Of a DNA stretch of 64,000 nucleotides, positions 23,221 through 34,221 are shown piece by piece. How positions within the stretch are numbered: the stretch's first letter is position 1; the number at the start of each line of letters is the position of its first letter. The DNA comes from Grammothele lineata (Eukaryota > Basidiomycota > Agaricomycetes > Polyporales > Polyporaceae). The position numbers and the translations under genes were made by a program. Under the pieces are notes generated by a model that did no database searches, had not been told where the DNA came from, and saw only the letters and a program-made list of their open reading frames with translations. The DNA is taken from the NCBI GenBank assembly GCA_002150815.3, contig NDFF03000035.1, positions 372,001 to 436,000 of the forward strand, written 5' to 3'.

Positions 23221-25363
23221 TTACAACTTGCTCACGAGCGTTCTTAAGAACGCCTCGTCAAATCCTACACACCTCATCTGCCAGACAACCATTCTCTGTT
23301 GCACAGAGAGTAACTGTGAGTGACGGCTATTATAGGGAGTGAGCCGCAACACGCACCTCTTCTCCTCCGTCGAAGGCCTGGATGATCTCTTCCGCCGATA
23401 CGTGCAAGTCGAGGCGTTTGTCCCCTCGGTTAGCGACCGCGGCGACGACCTCGTCCTCGGAGGCCGCCCCGCGCGTCGCGTCTCGCCGCGCGATGATGCG
23501 CGCCCGTAATGATTTGAAGCCCGGCTTGGCTGAGAGGCTTGCCGCCCACTTCTTCTTGAGCTACCAGGGGCAACACGAGCGCGCCCACCGTCAGCACACA
23601 CAAACGAAAGGCTTCGCGACAATCGCGAGGGGGATGAGAACGCCGCGCACCTGGGGCCCTAGCGCGCGCCACTCCTCGGCCCGGAGCGGCTCCACCATCT
23701 CGAGCGTGTACTCGCCGACGTAGCGATACTTGCCCTCTGCGATCCCGGTGAAAACGGTTTGCGCTCCGCCGTTCCACGTCCGCTCGGCGGACGCGCGGAG
23801 TAGCAACCCTGGTTCTCCAGGTGTGCGTGGCAGCCATGGGTTCATCTTCACTGTGGGGAAGAGCAGATGGCGGGTAGCCGGGGCGGAGGAAGTCGAGGGG
23901 AAGAGCGCGGAGGGCGGGGTGACGGAGACACACATCGCCTGGAGGTTTCCCCCGAGAATGCGCCCGGTGTCCGTACGCTTGAAGGTGGTGTCGAGGAAAA
24001 CACGGTCGGCGGTGTCGACGAGAAAGTGAGGAACGTCGGCGATGCGGTCGCTTGGAACGGACAGTGGGGGTGGATGGCTTCCGGCGCTCGCAGCTGCACC
24101 ACGCGTACGGCGGGAATTGGTTGGGCCGGAATGGCGCGCCGAACTGGTCGGTGCATGAGGAAGGCCTGAGGGCGCGGCAGGAGCCGGCGCGACGGGTTTG
24201 GGAGGCGGTAGGGAAGGGTGGGTCGTGGCCGGTAGAACAGGCTGGGCCACGGTCCCGGGCGGCTGAACGGCGTGCTGGAAAGGCGGTATGGCAGGTTGGT
24301 GAGGAGGCGGGACGGGATGGGAAGGCGACAAAGAAGGCTGGTTGCGGCTCAAGGGGGGCAATCTGATCCTGAGCGACAGAGGTTGGGCTGGATGCAGAGT
24401 CTCGCGTGTAGGTGAGACGGGAGAAAGCGGCGGATGAGGTGCAACAGTAGTGATCCTGGATAGCGGGAGAGCCGGGAAAGGGGGCTTCTCGAGGGACGGG
24501 AATGCGTCCTTGACCGCCTCCCGACTGATGGCAGGAGTCGGTTCACGAGAGCTGAGGGGTGTGAGAGTGGAGGGCGTGGGAGGAGAGATCTCGGACTGTT
24601 TGTCATTCGCTCGGGATTCGCTGCGACGACGGCTGGACGAGGGATCTCGCTGTTGTGTTTCCGTACGGGCCGATTCCAAACGTTGCGAATACCCGCGTTT
24701 CACCGTGGCCACAGAAGGAAGCACGACTTCCGGGATCAGCTTACGACGCTTGTGCACGGGAGCTTCGGCATTCTTGTCCTTGGGTCCCGGACCCACTGCG
24801 GGGAATGCGACTTTCTTACCCTCAGATTCGCTCTTCCGGGTCTGAGAATAGATGAGTCGATTGGCATCGGTAAGCAACGGAGGAACGTAAGCGTACCACC
24901 GATCGCTGTGGCAACTTGCGCTTCGCCGGGAGCAGTGATTGAGAATTAGAGGCAGCTGCTGGAATCGCCGCGAGGGTACGAAGCGTATCTCCGTCGGCGA
25001 CGGAAGATGGCGGCGTGATCGGTTTCAAGCCCTTTGTCGACCCGGTGGTCTAATGAATACCAGCGTTCAGTCAGTGAGAATCAGAGTGAAGAAGCATTGT
25101 GTTGTGAATTGTGGTTTGACAAGGGCCACTTGCCTACAAGGGAATTGACTAGATGTACATACCTGCTGCTCCGGCTGTGCGATCCCTGCATCGGGGTTGA
25201 GGGATGCGTGTGAAGTATTCTCAGCGAGGCGTTCTTGAAGATACTGGACCTGTGCTTCAAGATCGACGATCTTAGTGGCCTGATCCCGACAAAGTGTCTC
25301 GTAATGTTCAAGCTTCAGCTGAAGCACGCGTAGCTTCCCTTCAGGATCCATTGAAGAGGCCAA
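23221..25363 (-). CDS. DUF6697-domain protein with N-terminal coiled coil
   Basis: Basidiomycete protein of unknown function. Exon 1 (25363-25163) has two possible starts (MASS or MDPEGK) and encodes a coiled coil, HYETLCRDQATKIVDLEAQV onward. Exon 2 begins after a CATTAG acceptor near 25051, and exon 3 after TTCTCAG near 24842. The long third exon is rich in Pro/Ser, with basic clusters such as KRRK that could be nuclear signals. The C-terminal half fits DUF6697: DRVFLDTTFKRTDTGRILGG, then HLLFPTVKMNPWLPRTPGEP, YRYVGEYTLEMVEPLRAEEW. Two further exons encode KKKWAASLSAKPGF, ARIIARRDATRG and the end RMVVWQMRCVGFDEAFLRTL. The stop is at 23221-23223. Its frame is open throughout, unlike the upstream paralogue. 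Confidence 0.75.
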
Positions 25364-25655
25364 TTATCCAGTTGGAGATGGTGGCAGGAGGCAACACGAG
25401 GCGTAGGACGCAAGGCGCCCATGTTGTAACCTTGGGAGTCGTTGTACGTAAACCTTGATCGCCGCGTTGAATGTCGCTCCCAATGCTCTTCCAGGCACGT
25501 GCTGCTTCGATTCTTGTTATCCGCATTTGCCTCGTTCGAGCGTCCACACATATCAACGCATAGGCTACTGCATTGTCCTTGATCGTACAGCACTGCACAT
25601 TCTGCAGCCGCATGCAACCCCGTAATGATTGCACCGAATGTAGTCCGAAACGAGA

Positions 25656-27180
25656 CTACCGCAACACCAATTCGCGCAGGAACCCTTCGTCGAATCCCGT
25701 GCATTGCATCCGCCAGACGAGCAATTTCTTGTGAACACAAAATCAGTAAAATGGTTATTACGTGGGACCAGAATCCAGCAGACACAACTCACCTCCTCGC
25801 CCTTGTGATATGCGCCCGCGATCTCCGCCGCAGTTATCTTCTTGCTGAAGTCGCACTTGTCCGACATCATAGCTGCAAGCTCCTCTGCAGTGGCTTCTTC
25901 TCGTTTGTCCCGCCGCGCTACGATGCGCACACGCACATCCTGGAACTTCTTCATCCTCTGCATTGTGTGAGCTCATACGTCTCTGACCTGCGAAAGCAAG
26001 ATGACTGGCGTGAGCATCCATCATATCCTGTGCGAGGCAATGACTCACACTTTGCGGGAGCGCGCGATACTCGGCCGTAGACAAAGGCTCAGCGGGCGTG
26101 AGCAAGTACTGACCCATGTAGGCGTACTTCGCGGCCTCCCGTGCAACGAACACGGTTCGCGTATCCGCCTTCCACTGGTATTCATGATTCCCGCGGAGCA
26201 GAAGCCCAGGCTGCCTCAGGCCATGCGGTAAAGCCGGGTTGTTGTCGAACTTCGGATAGAGGAGATTGCGCCCCATTGTCGAGACAGCGCACAGGCTCTG
26301 CGCGCTCCCGCCGAGTAGGCGCGCGAGCACCACACGGTTAAATGTGCGCGTCGGAAGGGAGGGATCTGAGAGAGTCACAGAGAATGGGAGAATGTTAGAC
26401 AGACGAGAAGGCGGGAGGTCGCGCAAACTGGCGCACACCGCTGCGTTTGGCGGAGGGACGGTGGTACTGGTGGACGGAGACGGTCATGGGACTGCGTGAC
26501 AACCCGATCTACCATCGCCGGGCTCGCTCATGTCATGGGCATCGCGAGGAGATGCGCATGAACGAGTAGATGAGACTGCCTTCTGTTTCTGTACAGGGTC
26601 TGGTGAGCTTGGGATGCTCTTGGTAGACATCTCAATTCTCGCTTTCTTCGAGGCGCGTTCAAATTTCCCGCCTTTCGATGGCTCGGACAAGAAGCCTGAA
26701 GGAAGCTCTATATCAGGTATTGGTTCGGAGTCGTGAAGTTCGCGTTTGCGTGGTTTTCCCTACGACACAATAATGAGCGAAAGGGCAATCGCTAATGAAA
26801 AAGCACCAAGTTCTGGAGAATCCGACAGGATGGGCTTCTTGGGTACTTCGACAAGGGCGTCCTCTTGTATAATGATAGGATCTTCGGAGCTTCCAGAATC
26901 CCTGTTGGAGTTCTAGGTAGGTGTGGTCGTGAGCTCCTGCAGCACTGAAATGCGCGCCTGCTCGGGCCTACCTCACCTCTTTCTGCGAGCTCGATGAAGA
27001 TGGAGTGCATGCAACTCGGTTTCCCATATTCGCAGACCTAGATCCAGCTTCATTTAGGCGTTCTTTGAGGTACCTGACCTCGACCTTGAGGTCTATGACC
27101 TGCGCCGCCTGACCGCGACAAAGAGACTCATACTGCCCCAGCCCGAGCCCGAGAAGTCGGACCCTACCAATAGAATACAC
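25656..27180 (-). pseudogene. Second DUF6697 gene, probably decaying
   Basis: Paralogue of the gene at 23221-25363 with the same exon plan. Exon 1 encodes a coiled coil, QYESLCRGQAAQVIDLKVEV, aligned with the paralogue from its first residue, but the triplet matching the paralogue's start ATG is GTG (27178-27180). I find no ATG in the 100 or so bases upstream. The middle exon (about 26760-26484, KPRKRELHDSEPIP) meets an in-frame TGA at about 26484-26486 before the DUF6697 core, which resumes in the same frame. The core is otherwise open: FNRVVLARLLGGSAQ, LLYPKFDNNPALPHG, YAYMGQYLLTPAEPL. Two last exons read VRVRIVARRDKREEA and KLLVWRMQCTGFDEGFLREL, stopping at 25656-25658. An unseen upstream exon or small intron could still rescue it. 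Confidence 0.6.
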
Positions 27181-27434
27181 CAGACCCAGGTACGAGGCGT
27201 GCCGTGTGGGCTATGGGAAGTGTCCAACTCGCTAGTAATGGGACGGATGAATCCTGTCAAGCGTAGTGGTGGTCGGTGGAAACGATGCCAGACGCCGAGG
27301 CCAGCACCGCGACGTCACTTCGCTTGCACGGGTGACTGCTTCGTCTTACCTGTTCTACCGCTACGTCTCCGTTCAAAAATTGAAACGTTCAAGGCAAAGA
27401 AGCAGCTTCGCGTCCTGCATCGTACTGGACTGTG

Positions 27435-28070
27435 ATGGAGTCGGTCAACACCAATGCGACGCCCCTCGAGCGTTTTGTCTCCTATCCCTTCGCGACCGAC
27501 AGAGGCTACCAGGTGCCGCCGACCGTCCTCTACAGCTGTGCGTGCAAGCGGGCTCACGCGACGCGGAACGCAAGGAAGGCTTAGCTGGGATTCTAAATGG
27601 AGGCACATTGGAAGGAAAGTCAGAAGAGGAGAGGGAGGAGCTGCTTCTTCGGTCAAAGGTCTTCTACTTCAATCGGTGCGAGGATTTGATTTTGTTTTTC
27701 GATGTGTTGTATGGACTTTCTTGCAGGGTAACTGGGTCATCCGTTGAAATGGATGAAGCTCGAGCAGCGCAACTCGCTCAGGGCAGGCCATCTATGGATG
27801 CCTTGGAACCTATCAACCCACCAACCTCGACGGTGGAGGAGCAAGAGCCACCCACGTTGACATTCGCACAACTCAAGGAGCTCATTGAACAAGGGAGGAC
27901 CGACGAGATACCTAACAACAAAAAGATACCCGATGTTCTCAGCGTGCGTTTTGTGCATTCCTCTACCGTAGTTGTGGTTTCATCCCCGGTGACAGACCGC
28001 CGCCCCAAGCGAGTCCAGTGCCACAGTTCGAAAGAAACCATGGGAGTTGTCGACGAATACCTCTGCATAA
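27435..28070 (+). CDS. PEX39: PEX14-like KPWE-motif protein (PEX39 candidate), 156 residues
   Basis: Small peroxisomal import factor candidate. Exons 27435-27512, 27575-27675, 27727-27943 and 27996-28070 join exactly in frame; introns start GTGCCG, GTGCGA and GTGCGT. Residues 12-55 form the helix-turn-helix found in this family: LERFVSYPFATDRGYQEGLA, then LEGKSEEEREELLLRSKVFYFNR. Residues about 100-130 read TFAQLKELIEQGRTDEIPNN, and the C-terminus carries VRKKPWEL, the KPWE motif. Proteins of this layout (yeast Yjr012c, human C6orf226) are reported to help PEX7-dependent import of PTS2 cargo, and a [R/K]PWE motif is shared with PEX13; that is from memory. The assignment rests on motif and layout. 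It is transcribed divergently from the DUF6697 pair. Confidence 0.7.
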
Positions 28071-28173
28071 TGGATCTAGGTTGACCACAACATGCAACGT
28101 TTGTATATTACGATGTACGCAAGCAAACTACTGTTTATCTGAACTTCCAAACTTCTACTACTCGTCCATCGAC

Positions 28174-28916
28174 TCACAGACCCACCCCGGTCGACTTCAG
28201 CCAACTCACACTCAACAACGGCTCATCGACTTCAAGCACACCCCCGTCACTCCGTTCACGGAGCGTGTTCTGCCCTCGATCACCCAATCCCGTGCCCTGG
28301 TCAGGTCCGGAGAGCCAAAAGCGTTCCAGTCCGCCTCCGGCCTGGTCGTTCGTTGCGAACGGGTCTGCCGGCTTGTACTGGAACGCTTCCACCGGATCCC
28401 ACATCATGCTCTCTAGATCACCAAGTCCGCTTGCATCCTCCAACGCCTGCCGTTCGTGAGGCTTCAGCACGGTGAACATATCGTCGGTGGGGGCGAACAT
28501 CCCATCGGTCTCGACCCCGCAGAACTTCTTGATCAGCTCAGGAGGTAACTTCAACGCCCCGCTCGACAGTTGCTCGCGCATCTGCTGCCGGAGTTTGCGC
28601 GTAAGAGGCAGGATGTCCGGGTATGCCTCGGCGTAGATACTTGGGCTTCGGAGCACGTCGAGGAATTTGTCGACAGGAATGAGGTGCTTGATATGGTTTT
28701 GAGTCGCTGCGCGGGGCAGGTTGGGTCGTGAGGTTGGGGTGTGATACGATGGCAGTAGCGTCTGAGAGGGGAAGGAGCTCGCGAGGAGGTATTCTGCGGT
28801 GTTGAACATGGCCTCCTGAACGCGGCCGGGCAAGTTGACCGACCCTTGGTGAGTGGCTCAATGGAGTGCTCGTGGATGAAGGTTGACAGCGGCTTACGCC
28901 TTAAGAGAGTGGTCAT
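28174..28916 (-). CDS. Unrecognised protein, about 230 residues
   Basis: I do not recognise this family. Best model: ATG at 28916, a short first exon MTTLLRR, an intron of about 53 bases (GTAAGC...ACCAAG) and one long exon to 28174. The join gives MTTLLRRSVNLPGRVQEAMF, a short basic, hydrophobic N-terminus that could be a mitochondrial targeting sequence. Visible segments are ATQNHIKHLIPVDKFLDVLR, LTRKLRQQMREQLSSGALKL and PPELIKKFCGVETDGMF, mostly predicted helical. The C-terminal 60 residues are polar and low in complexity. It is convergent with the KPWE-motif gene, whose stop lies about 100 bases away. The long open frame and clean splice support a real gene. Confidence 0.6.
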
Positions 28917-29271
28917 ATAAACGATCGCCTGTCGATGCTTTGGCCAAAACTGCACGTCTCGCGTACCGCGCTCTCTCTTTGTTGTGGACCGATGGTGATT
29001 GTGTGGCACCAAAGCAGTGGCACTGCCTCTGACGTTCAGTTTCTAGAACCTAGAGGTGATTGGCGCGATGTCCCTGGAGTACGCGGGATGTCGCCTCCTT
29101 AATCACTACGCTGAGGAGCAAGTTGCGCAACCAATATGAGACTGCGTGCGTTCTGGCTGAGGTGTTGATCGATCTGCACCTAAGCCACCGGGCGAATAAC
29201 TCGGACATCGCAGCAACTCGCTAGCTCTCATTTGCCACGTGCGTGTTTAACATCCGTACCTACTGTTATCA
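28917..29271. other. Intergenic
   Basis: Promoter of the gene at 28174-28916 and 3' flank of the HET gene. Nothing else seen. Confidence 0.4.
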
Positions 29272-31546
29272 TTACCCCTGACCAGATCCGCCGCACCCTT
29301 GGCCGACCGCACGCGCGCTCACGTCCGCGACCAAAATCTCAAACCTCGTCGACTCTTCGGCTTCTACCGGCGTGTCCAGCATCTCTTCCACTTCCTCCTG
29401 TGACGCCGTTCGATCAAAGAGAGGATCTAACCTTCCGCCCGTGCCACTGTCGCCGGTCGTAGACCCATTCTCGGTGCTCGCCATGTTCGAAACGCCTTTC
29501 GACTTCCGCAAGTGATCGTAAACGTCACCGAGGAGCTCTACACCGAGCTCGAGGGTCACGTCCAGCCCCGACGTCCCCCACAGGCGGCTCTCGACGAACG
29601 TTAGGCGAACAGTCTGGTGGCCAGCCCCGTCGAGAGAGAAGGAGCGCGCCCATCCCTGCCGGCCTATGGCGTTCTCGCCATCGATCGGGGATTCGACTGT
29701 GTACGTCTGCCAGTCCGCGATGTGTGCGTGTTCACAGCGGTGCTCTACTTCCGCGTCTTCCTCTGAGGCGGTCCTTCCAGGATCGAAGGACAGCGCTTTC
29801 GCCCAGCGAACCGATTGGACAGGAGTGACCTGTGCGCCGGAATCGTTGTCGATCTCCATAGAACCGGTGGAAGAGCTATGCCCAGATCGCGTGCATGTAC
29901 CGAGAACGACTGTGAACCCGGAAGAGGGATAATCGTCTTGCTCAAAATCGAGAACCGCGAGCATGGGTTTGGGTCCGCTCGGTGCTTTGATGAGGACCGG
30001 GTAGGAAGTAAGGTTCAGGCCGAGAGCACTGAGCTGGCTGAAGACGTGGTTGGGTATCCGGAACGGGGGGACAGGCGTGATGGAGTGCAGCACCTGGCAC
30101 AGTTTGAGCGGACGATGCTGCTCCAGGAAGTAAGGTGGAGCGCTATCAACAATGTAGAAGGTGGTCCACGTCGGCTGGACTACGGTGTCACAAAATATAA
30201 TGTTGCTGAGGTTGCCACCGAGTTTGACCGTTCGCACAAATTCGGAGGGTCCTTCGTCATGGGATGACCTGACTTCGCATCCTACCCGGTAGCGAGGCCG
30301 TTGCGGGTCCTCAACGTTATCGGGAGAGCGATGCATAAAGAGGCCTAGATGGTGGGAAGACTTCGACGACGTGTGGCAGAGTAATATGGCGACAAATATG
30401 TTTTTGTTCGACCCTGGAACTTCGAATACAGGGAAGAAACATTTGACGCCGTAGTTGGTCATCGAGAATCTAGGGAGGTTAATGCTGCCGAAGGGTCCTC
30501 CATTCGCCATGTGCCTTTCGAGCTCCTGTGGCTATATCGGGCGAACCATGTCAAGTAGAGTCCACCTCGGAGAGAGGGATACGCCTTACCGGTCGGCGTT
30601 CGAACTGCCAAGGTAGATATCCTCCCAACGGGAAAGAGTTATACGGAGTGTAGTAAACACATCCACCGAGATCTGTAAAGTCTCTCGGTGAATGTGCCAT
30701 CAGATATACAGGAGATTTTGTCCACTTTCTCGGGGACACCAATCTTCTCGCGAGGTTGCCTTTGATAGATCGGACCGGTCCCCAGGAAAACAAGGAGGTA
30801 TCGTAGGAGGTCTTCATTATCTCGTGCTGCAGGCGTTGGAATGCACGATGACCCTCTCCATAGATGATAGGTAGGTTGACGTCGAAGAGCCCCATAAGAC
30901 AATATGCCTCGTCCTCGACGCGTGTGGTCTGTCGCTTGGCCGCCCAGGACATCCGTTGTGCTAGACTGACGGACGTGTAGTGTATGTCCCGGCGCAGAAC
31001 TGTCTCGGGAACACCGGTGACTTGCTCCAAGAGGTCGCAGAGCTGTAATTTGGTCCCCAGGATGGTCCATGTTTGTGACATGAAGAAAACGTTGAAGGGC
31101 GCGAGCAGCTCCTGGAGGGTCCAACCGCGCGTGTGCCACCTAGCGCGCCTGAATGCTGAGTTATGGGCACCAATGTCGCAGTCGGCGGGTACATCGGCGA
31201 GGTATACAAAGCAGACTTCCGCGCTCGCGTACCAACGAAGCATTGAGTTGATCGCCTCAGAGTGTTCAGAATTGTTCATCTGGTCGATGCAGCACGTATC
31301 GATCCAAACCCAAGCGAAGCCGCGCTCCTGGGCGAGCATACAACATCGGCGGATTTTGGCAGAAAGACGGCCGGAGTCGCGAGGGCTGTGCCCTTCACTC
31401 GCGCACTGAGTTTGAATATCGCGAACTTCGGCAAATGACTGTTCGTTTTCTTGCCAAGTGTGGGAAAGAATCGCGTATCCACCGGGGACAGCATCAGGGG
31501 AGGAGAATAACTTGAGCGTAGCGCTGCGGGTGTTCAGCAGCCACAT
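29272..31546 (-). CDS. HET-domain protein (HET + DUF8212), 744 residues
   Basis: Fungal heterokaryon-incompatibility type protein. HET domains are linked to cell-death signalling on allorecognition. ATG at 31546 (MWLLNTRSATLKLFSS) is the usual start of this class, although the frame stays open upstream to 31696. HET hallmarks in residues 20-140: GYAILSHTW, ERGFAWVWIDTCCIDQ, SEAINSMLRWYASAEVCFVY and the WHTRGWTLQELLAP motif. DUF8212 follows at about residues 210-255 (RMSWAAKRQTTRVEDEAYCL, LPIIYGEGHRAFQRL). Exon 1 is 31546-30566; a 40-base intron (GTGGAC...CCACAG) leads to exon 2, 30525-29272, a C-terminal region of about 415 residues. Part of it is shared with the next gene: PRF-x3-NYG near its start and VPPFRIPNHVFSQL later. 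The role of this region is unknown. Confidence 0.87.
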
Positions 31547-31674
31547 CTCGGCAGAGTAAGACCAAGTTTCGGAGGATTTATGCCCGGCTGCTAAGTACCG
31601 CACGATTAGATAATGGGATTCACTGCTGCCACGATTCAGCCAAGACTCACAATGACGGCAACTTTGAAACTCGC

Positions 31675-31977
31675 TTGAAGATGGACGACGCGGCAAGCTC
31701 GGACAGCGAGGCTAAGTACTCGCTGTATAGCAGGCGCGGGAAACCTGGGCGCACTCAGGCTGGATCGGGCAGACAGAAGGCAAAGGGGTTCAAGCGCAAG
31801 ACATGCAATAAATGCGGACTCGAGTTTACAGCATCACGACAATGTCGCTACGGTTGTGATATCGAGATGATCTCCGGACAAAAAACGGATCAAAACGGGC
31901 GCCAAGAGCCTCATCGCAGCCTCTCTGAGAGCTCCGAGAGCTTATTTCTTCCAGTCTTCTACAATCTTCGTAAGTAG
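31675..31977 (+). CDS. Small basic Cys-containing open frame, doubtful
   Basis: Open frame of 100 codons upstream of, and divergent from, the HET gene at 29272-31546. The N-terminal half is basic (SRRGKPGRTQAGSGRQKAKG), followed by KTCNKCGLEFTASRQCRYGC, a Cys-x2-Cys ... Cys-x3-Cys arrangement that could bind zinc. No intron or known family. It may be chance. Confidence 0.2.
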   Translation: MKMDDAASSDSEAKYSLYSRRGKPGRTQAGSGRQKAKGFKRKTCNKCGLEFTASRQCRYGCDIEMISGQKTDQNGRQEPHRSLSESSESLFLPVFYNLRK

Positions 31978-32229
31978 TCGTCCGTGCGGATACCACATAT
32001 GCGTACATGGTAAGTATCTCCCAACCTTTCCTTCTCCGAGTCACTAAGTATCGTAAGAGACTTACCGCTGAAGATCTTCAGTAAATGTACTGTCACAACG
32101 CGCGACACAGCCTACATCCTATGAACCGGCTGGCTCCAGCATGAGTCTCGCAATGTTCATCGCACGTATAACATCAGCGATTCCTGATCGCCTGCTGTGG
32201 CTCGCTCCACTCGGCTCCTGGGACTCGGT
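31978..32229. other. Spacer between tandem HET genes
   Basis: Short region 3' of the second HET gene. No feature seen. Confidence 0.4.
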
Positions 32230-34221
32230 CTAACGATCGTACTCTCGCAGCTCGATGCGTACATCCAGCGTCTCCTCGGAGGGCGTGCCCGACTGATAAC
32301 TCTGCGAGAACTCCACTTCCACCACGCGCTTCCGGCCCATCCCGGACGAGTCGACGAAGTCGATGGGGAAGGTGTATGTCCAATCCATCTGTTTTCGGAC
32401 GTGATCCTCAAGACAGTCGTGGGGATATGAGGATAACGTATTTCGGTTTTAGGAGAGGCAGGAGTCCTACAACCTTGGCCCAATGCGCTGGTTGAAAATG
32501 CCGGGCGTCTGAAAGATGAGTCTTAACAGCGCCAGACTCAGAAGCGCGATCAATGTGTAATAGCTCATCGCTACATGTCCCTAGGATGATACGGAAGCCG
32601 TTGGATCCTGAAGGACCTGGCTCGGCGGATCTGAAGGTAAGACACGCAAGAACCGGAGATTTTGCGGTGTGAACCATTTCGAAGTGACGTAGCCCCACAC
32701 CCGCGGTTTCTAAGCTGCTGATGACCCAGTTCGGGATGCGGAAGGGCGGCGAGGGAGTAAGAGCGTGCAGCCGATCGCAGAGCTGGAGTGGTGCTAGCTT
32801 GGCCTTCATGTGCGTTGGGGAGCTGTCCACAATGTAAATATATTGCCACTTGGGAACAACCCGACGCCCGAGGAACAGGAGTTCATGGTGCCGCTGACTT
32901 CCGAAGTGTACGAGGCGCGCGAACTTGTTCGTGCCGTTCGAGTAACGGAAGGCATAGCCAACGCGGTAGCGTGGTCGCGTGGGATCTTCGAGCTTGTCCG
33001 TAGAACGGTGGAGGAGTAGGCCTATATGTTGGTCGGAATAGTCGCATAGAAGCATCGCGACAGTGACTCCGGACAGTGTGAAGGTGGGAAAACGGCACGC
33101 GATGCCATAATTCGTCCTGGCGAACCTAGGTAGTGCACGCTCTCCGAACGGCGGCGAGCTCCATGCCTTCGGGCTCTACAAGATCCGTTCTAAGTACATG
33201 ACGAACGCAAAAACACGGGACAAGTAAACTGCATGCAACTCACAATGTCCTCAGTCCGCTGCCATTCAAGCCATGGCTCGATTGGCAGAGACATGTTCGG
33301 GACGTACGTAATCCTGTCTTGGGGAGCAAGAGCGAAGTCTTTCGGCGACTCCGCAAGAAGGTATACAGGTTCTCTCGTCATGTTTGAGTACATGCGCGCC
33401 ATATCATTCTCGGAGAAAGCGGACGCCGTATGGCTGGGGGACACGATGCGTGGGCCCCACGCGAAGAGCGATGTATCGATGGAGTTTTTCATGATCTCCT
33501 CCTGAAGGCGCCGGAATGCCAGGGGGCCCTCGCCGTAGACAGTCGGGAGGTGGACACTGAAGATCCCCATGAGACAGTACGCTTGGTCCTCGATCCGGGT
33601 CGTATTGCGCCGGGCGGCCCATGACATACGTTCTGCGATGCTGATGGAAGTAACATGAACGGACCTGTCAAGGACGACCTGTTGGATTCCGGTGACTTCG
33701 TGGAGTACGTCGAGTAGCTGGATTTTGCTGCCCAGCTCTTGCCACCCCTCAGAGAAGAAGATGACGTTGAGCGGGGCAACGAGTTCCTGGAGCGTCCAGC
33801 CGCGAGTATGCCACTTGGCTCTCTGGAAGGGCGACTTGCGGGAACGAGGGTTGGAATTCCTGGGAACGTCGGCGAGGTACACGAAGCAGACTTCCGCACT
33901 CGCATACCAGCTGTACATAGAGTTGATCGCTTCTGATAACTCGGAGCTGTTCGTTTTGTCGATGCAACAGGTATCGATCCAAACCCAATCGAAGCCCCGC
34001 GCCTCGGCGACGGTGCAGCAGTCGCGAATTTTGCCACAAAGAAGTGATGACTCGCGTGGATTCTCGTTGGATCGTTTGCACTCCTCCTGTATTGTGCGGA
34101 TATCGTTGAGGGTTTGCTCATGGTCCGTCCAGGTGTGAGAGAGGATGGCATAGCCTTCTGGAACTACATCTGGAGACGAGAACTCGTGGAGCTCTGCGCG
34201 CTGAGTGCTCAAAAGCCACAT
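32230..34221 (-). CDS. HET-domain protein (HET + DUF8212), 618 residues
   Basis: Tandem paralogue of the HET gene at 29272-31546. Exons 34221-33244, 33175-32474 and 32406-32230 join in frame; donors are GTGAGT and GTTGTA, the second weak. ATG at 34221 (MWLLSTQRAELHEFSS). HET motifs: GYAILSHTW, ARGFDWVWIDTCCIDK, SEAINSMYSWYASAEVCFVY, WHTRGWTLQELVAP. DUF8212: RMSWAARRNTTRIEDQAYCL, LPTVYGEGPLAFRRL. The C-terminal region starts FGERALPRFARTNYGIACRF, and later has PSPPFRIPNWVISSL, matching the paralogue. It is about 125 residues shorter: it lacks an acidic insert and the paralogue's Ser/Thr-rich tail, and ends LDVRIELREYDR with TAG at 32230-32232. Likely a functional duplicate with a diverged sensor or effector half (inference). 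Confidence 0.85.
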
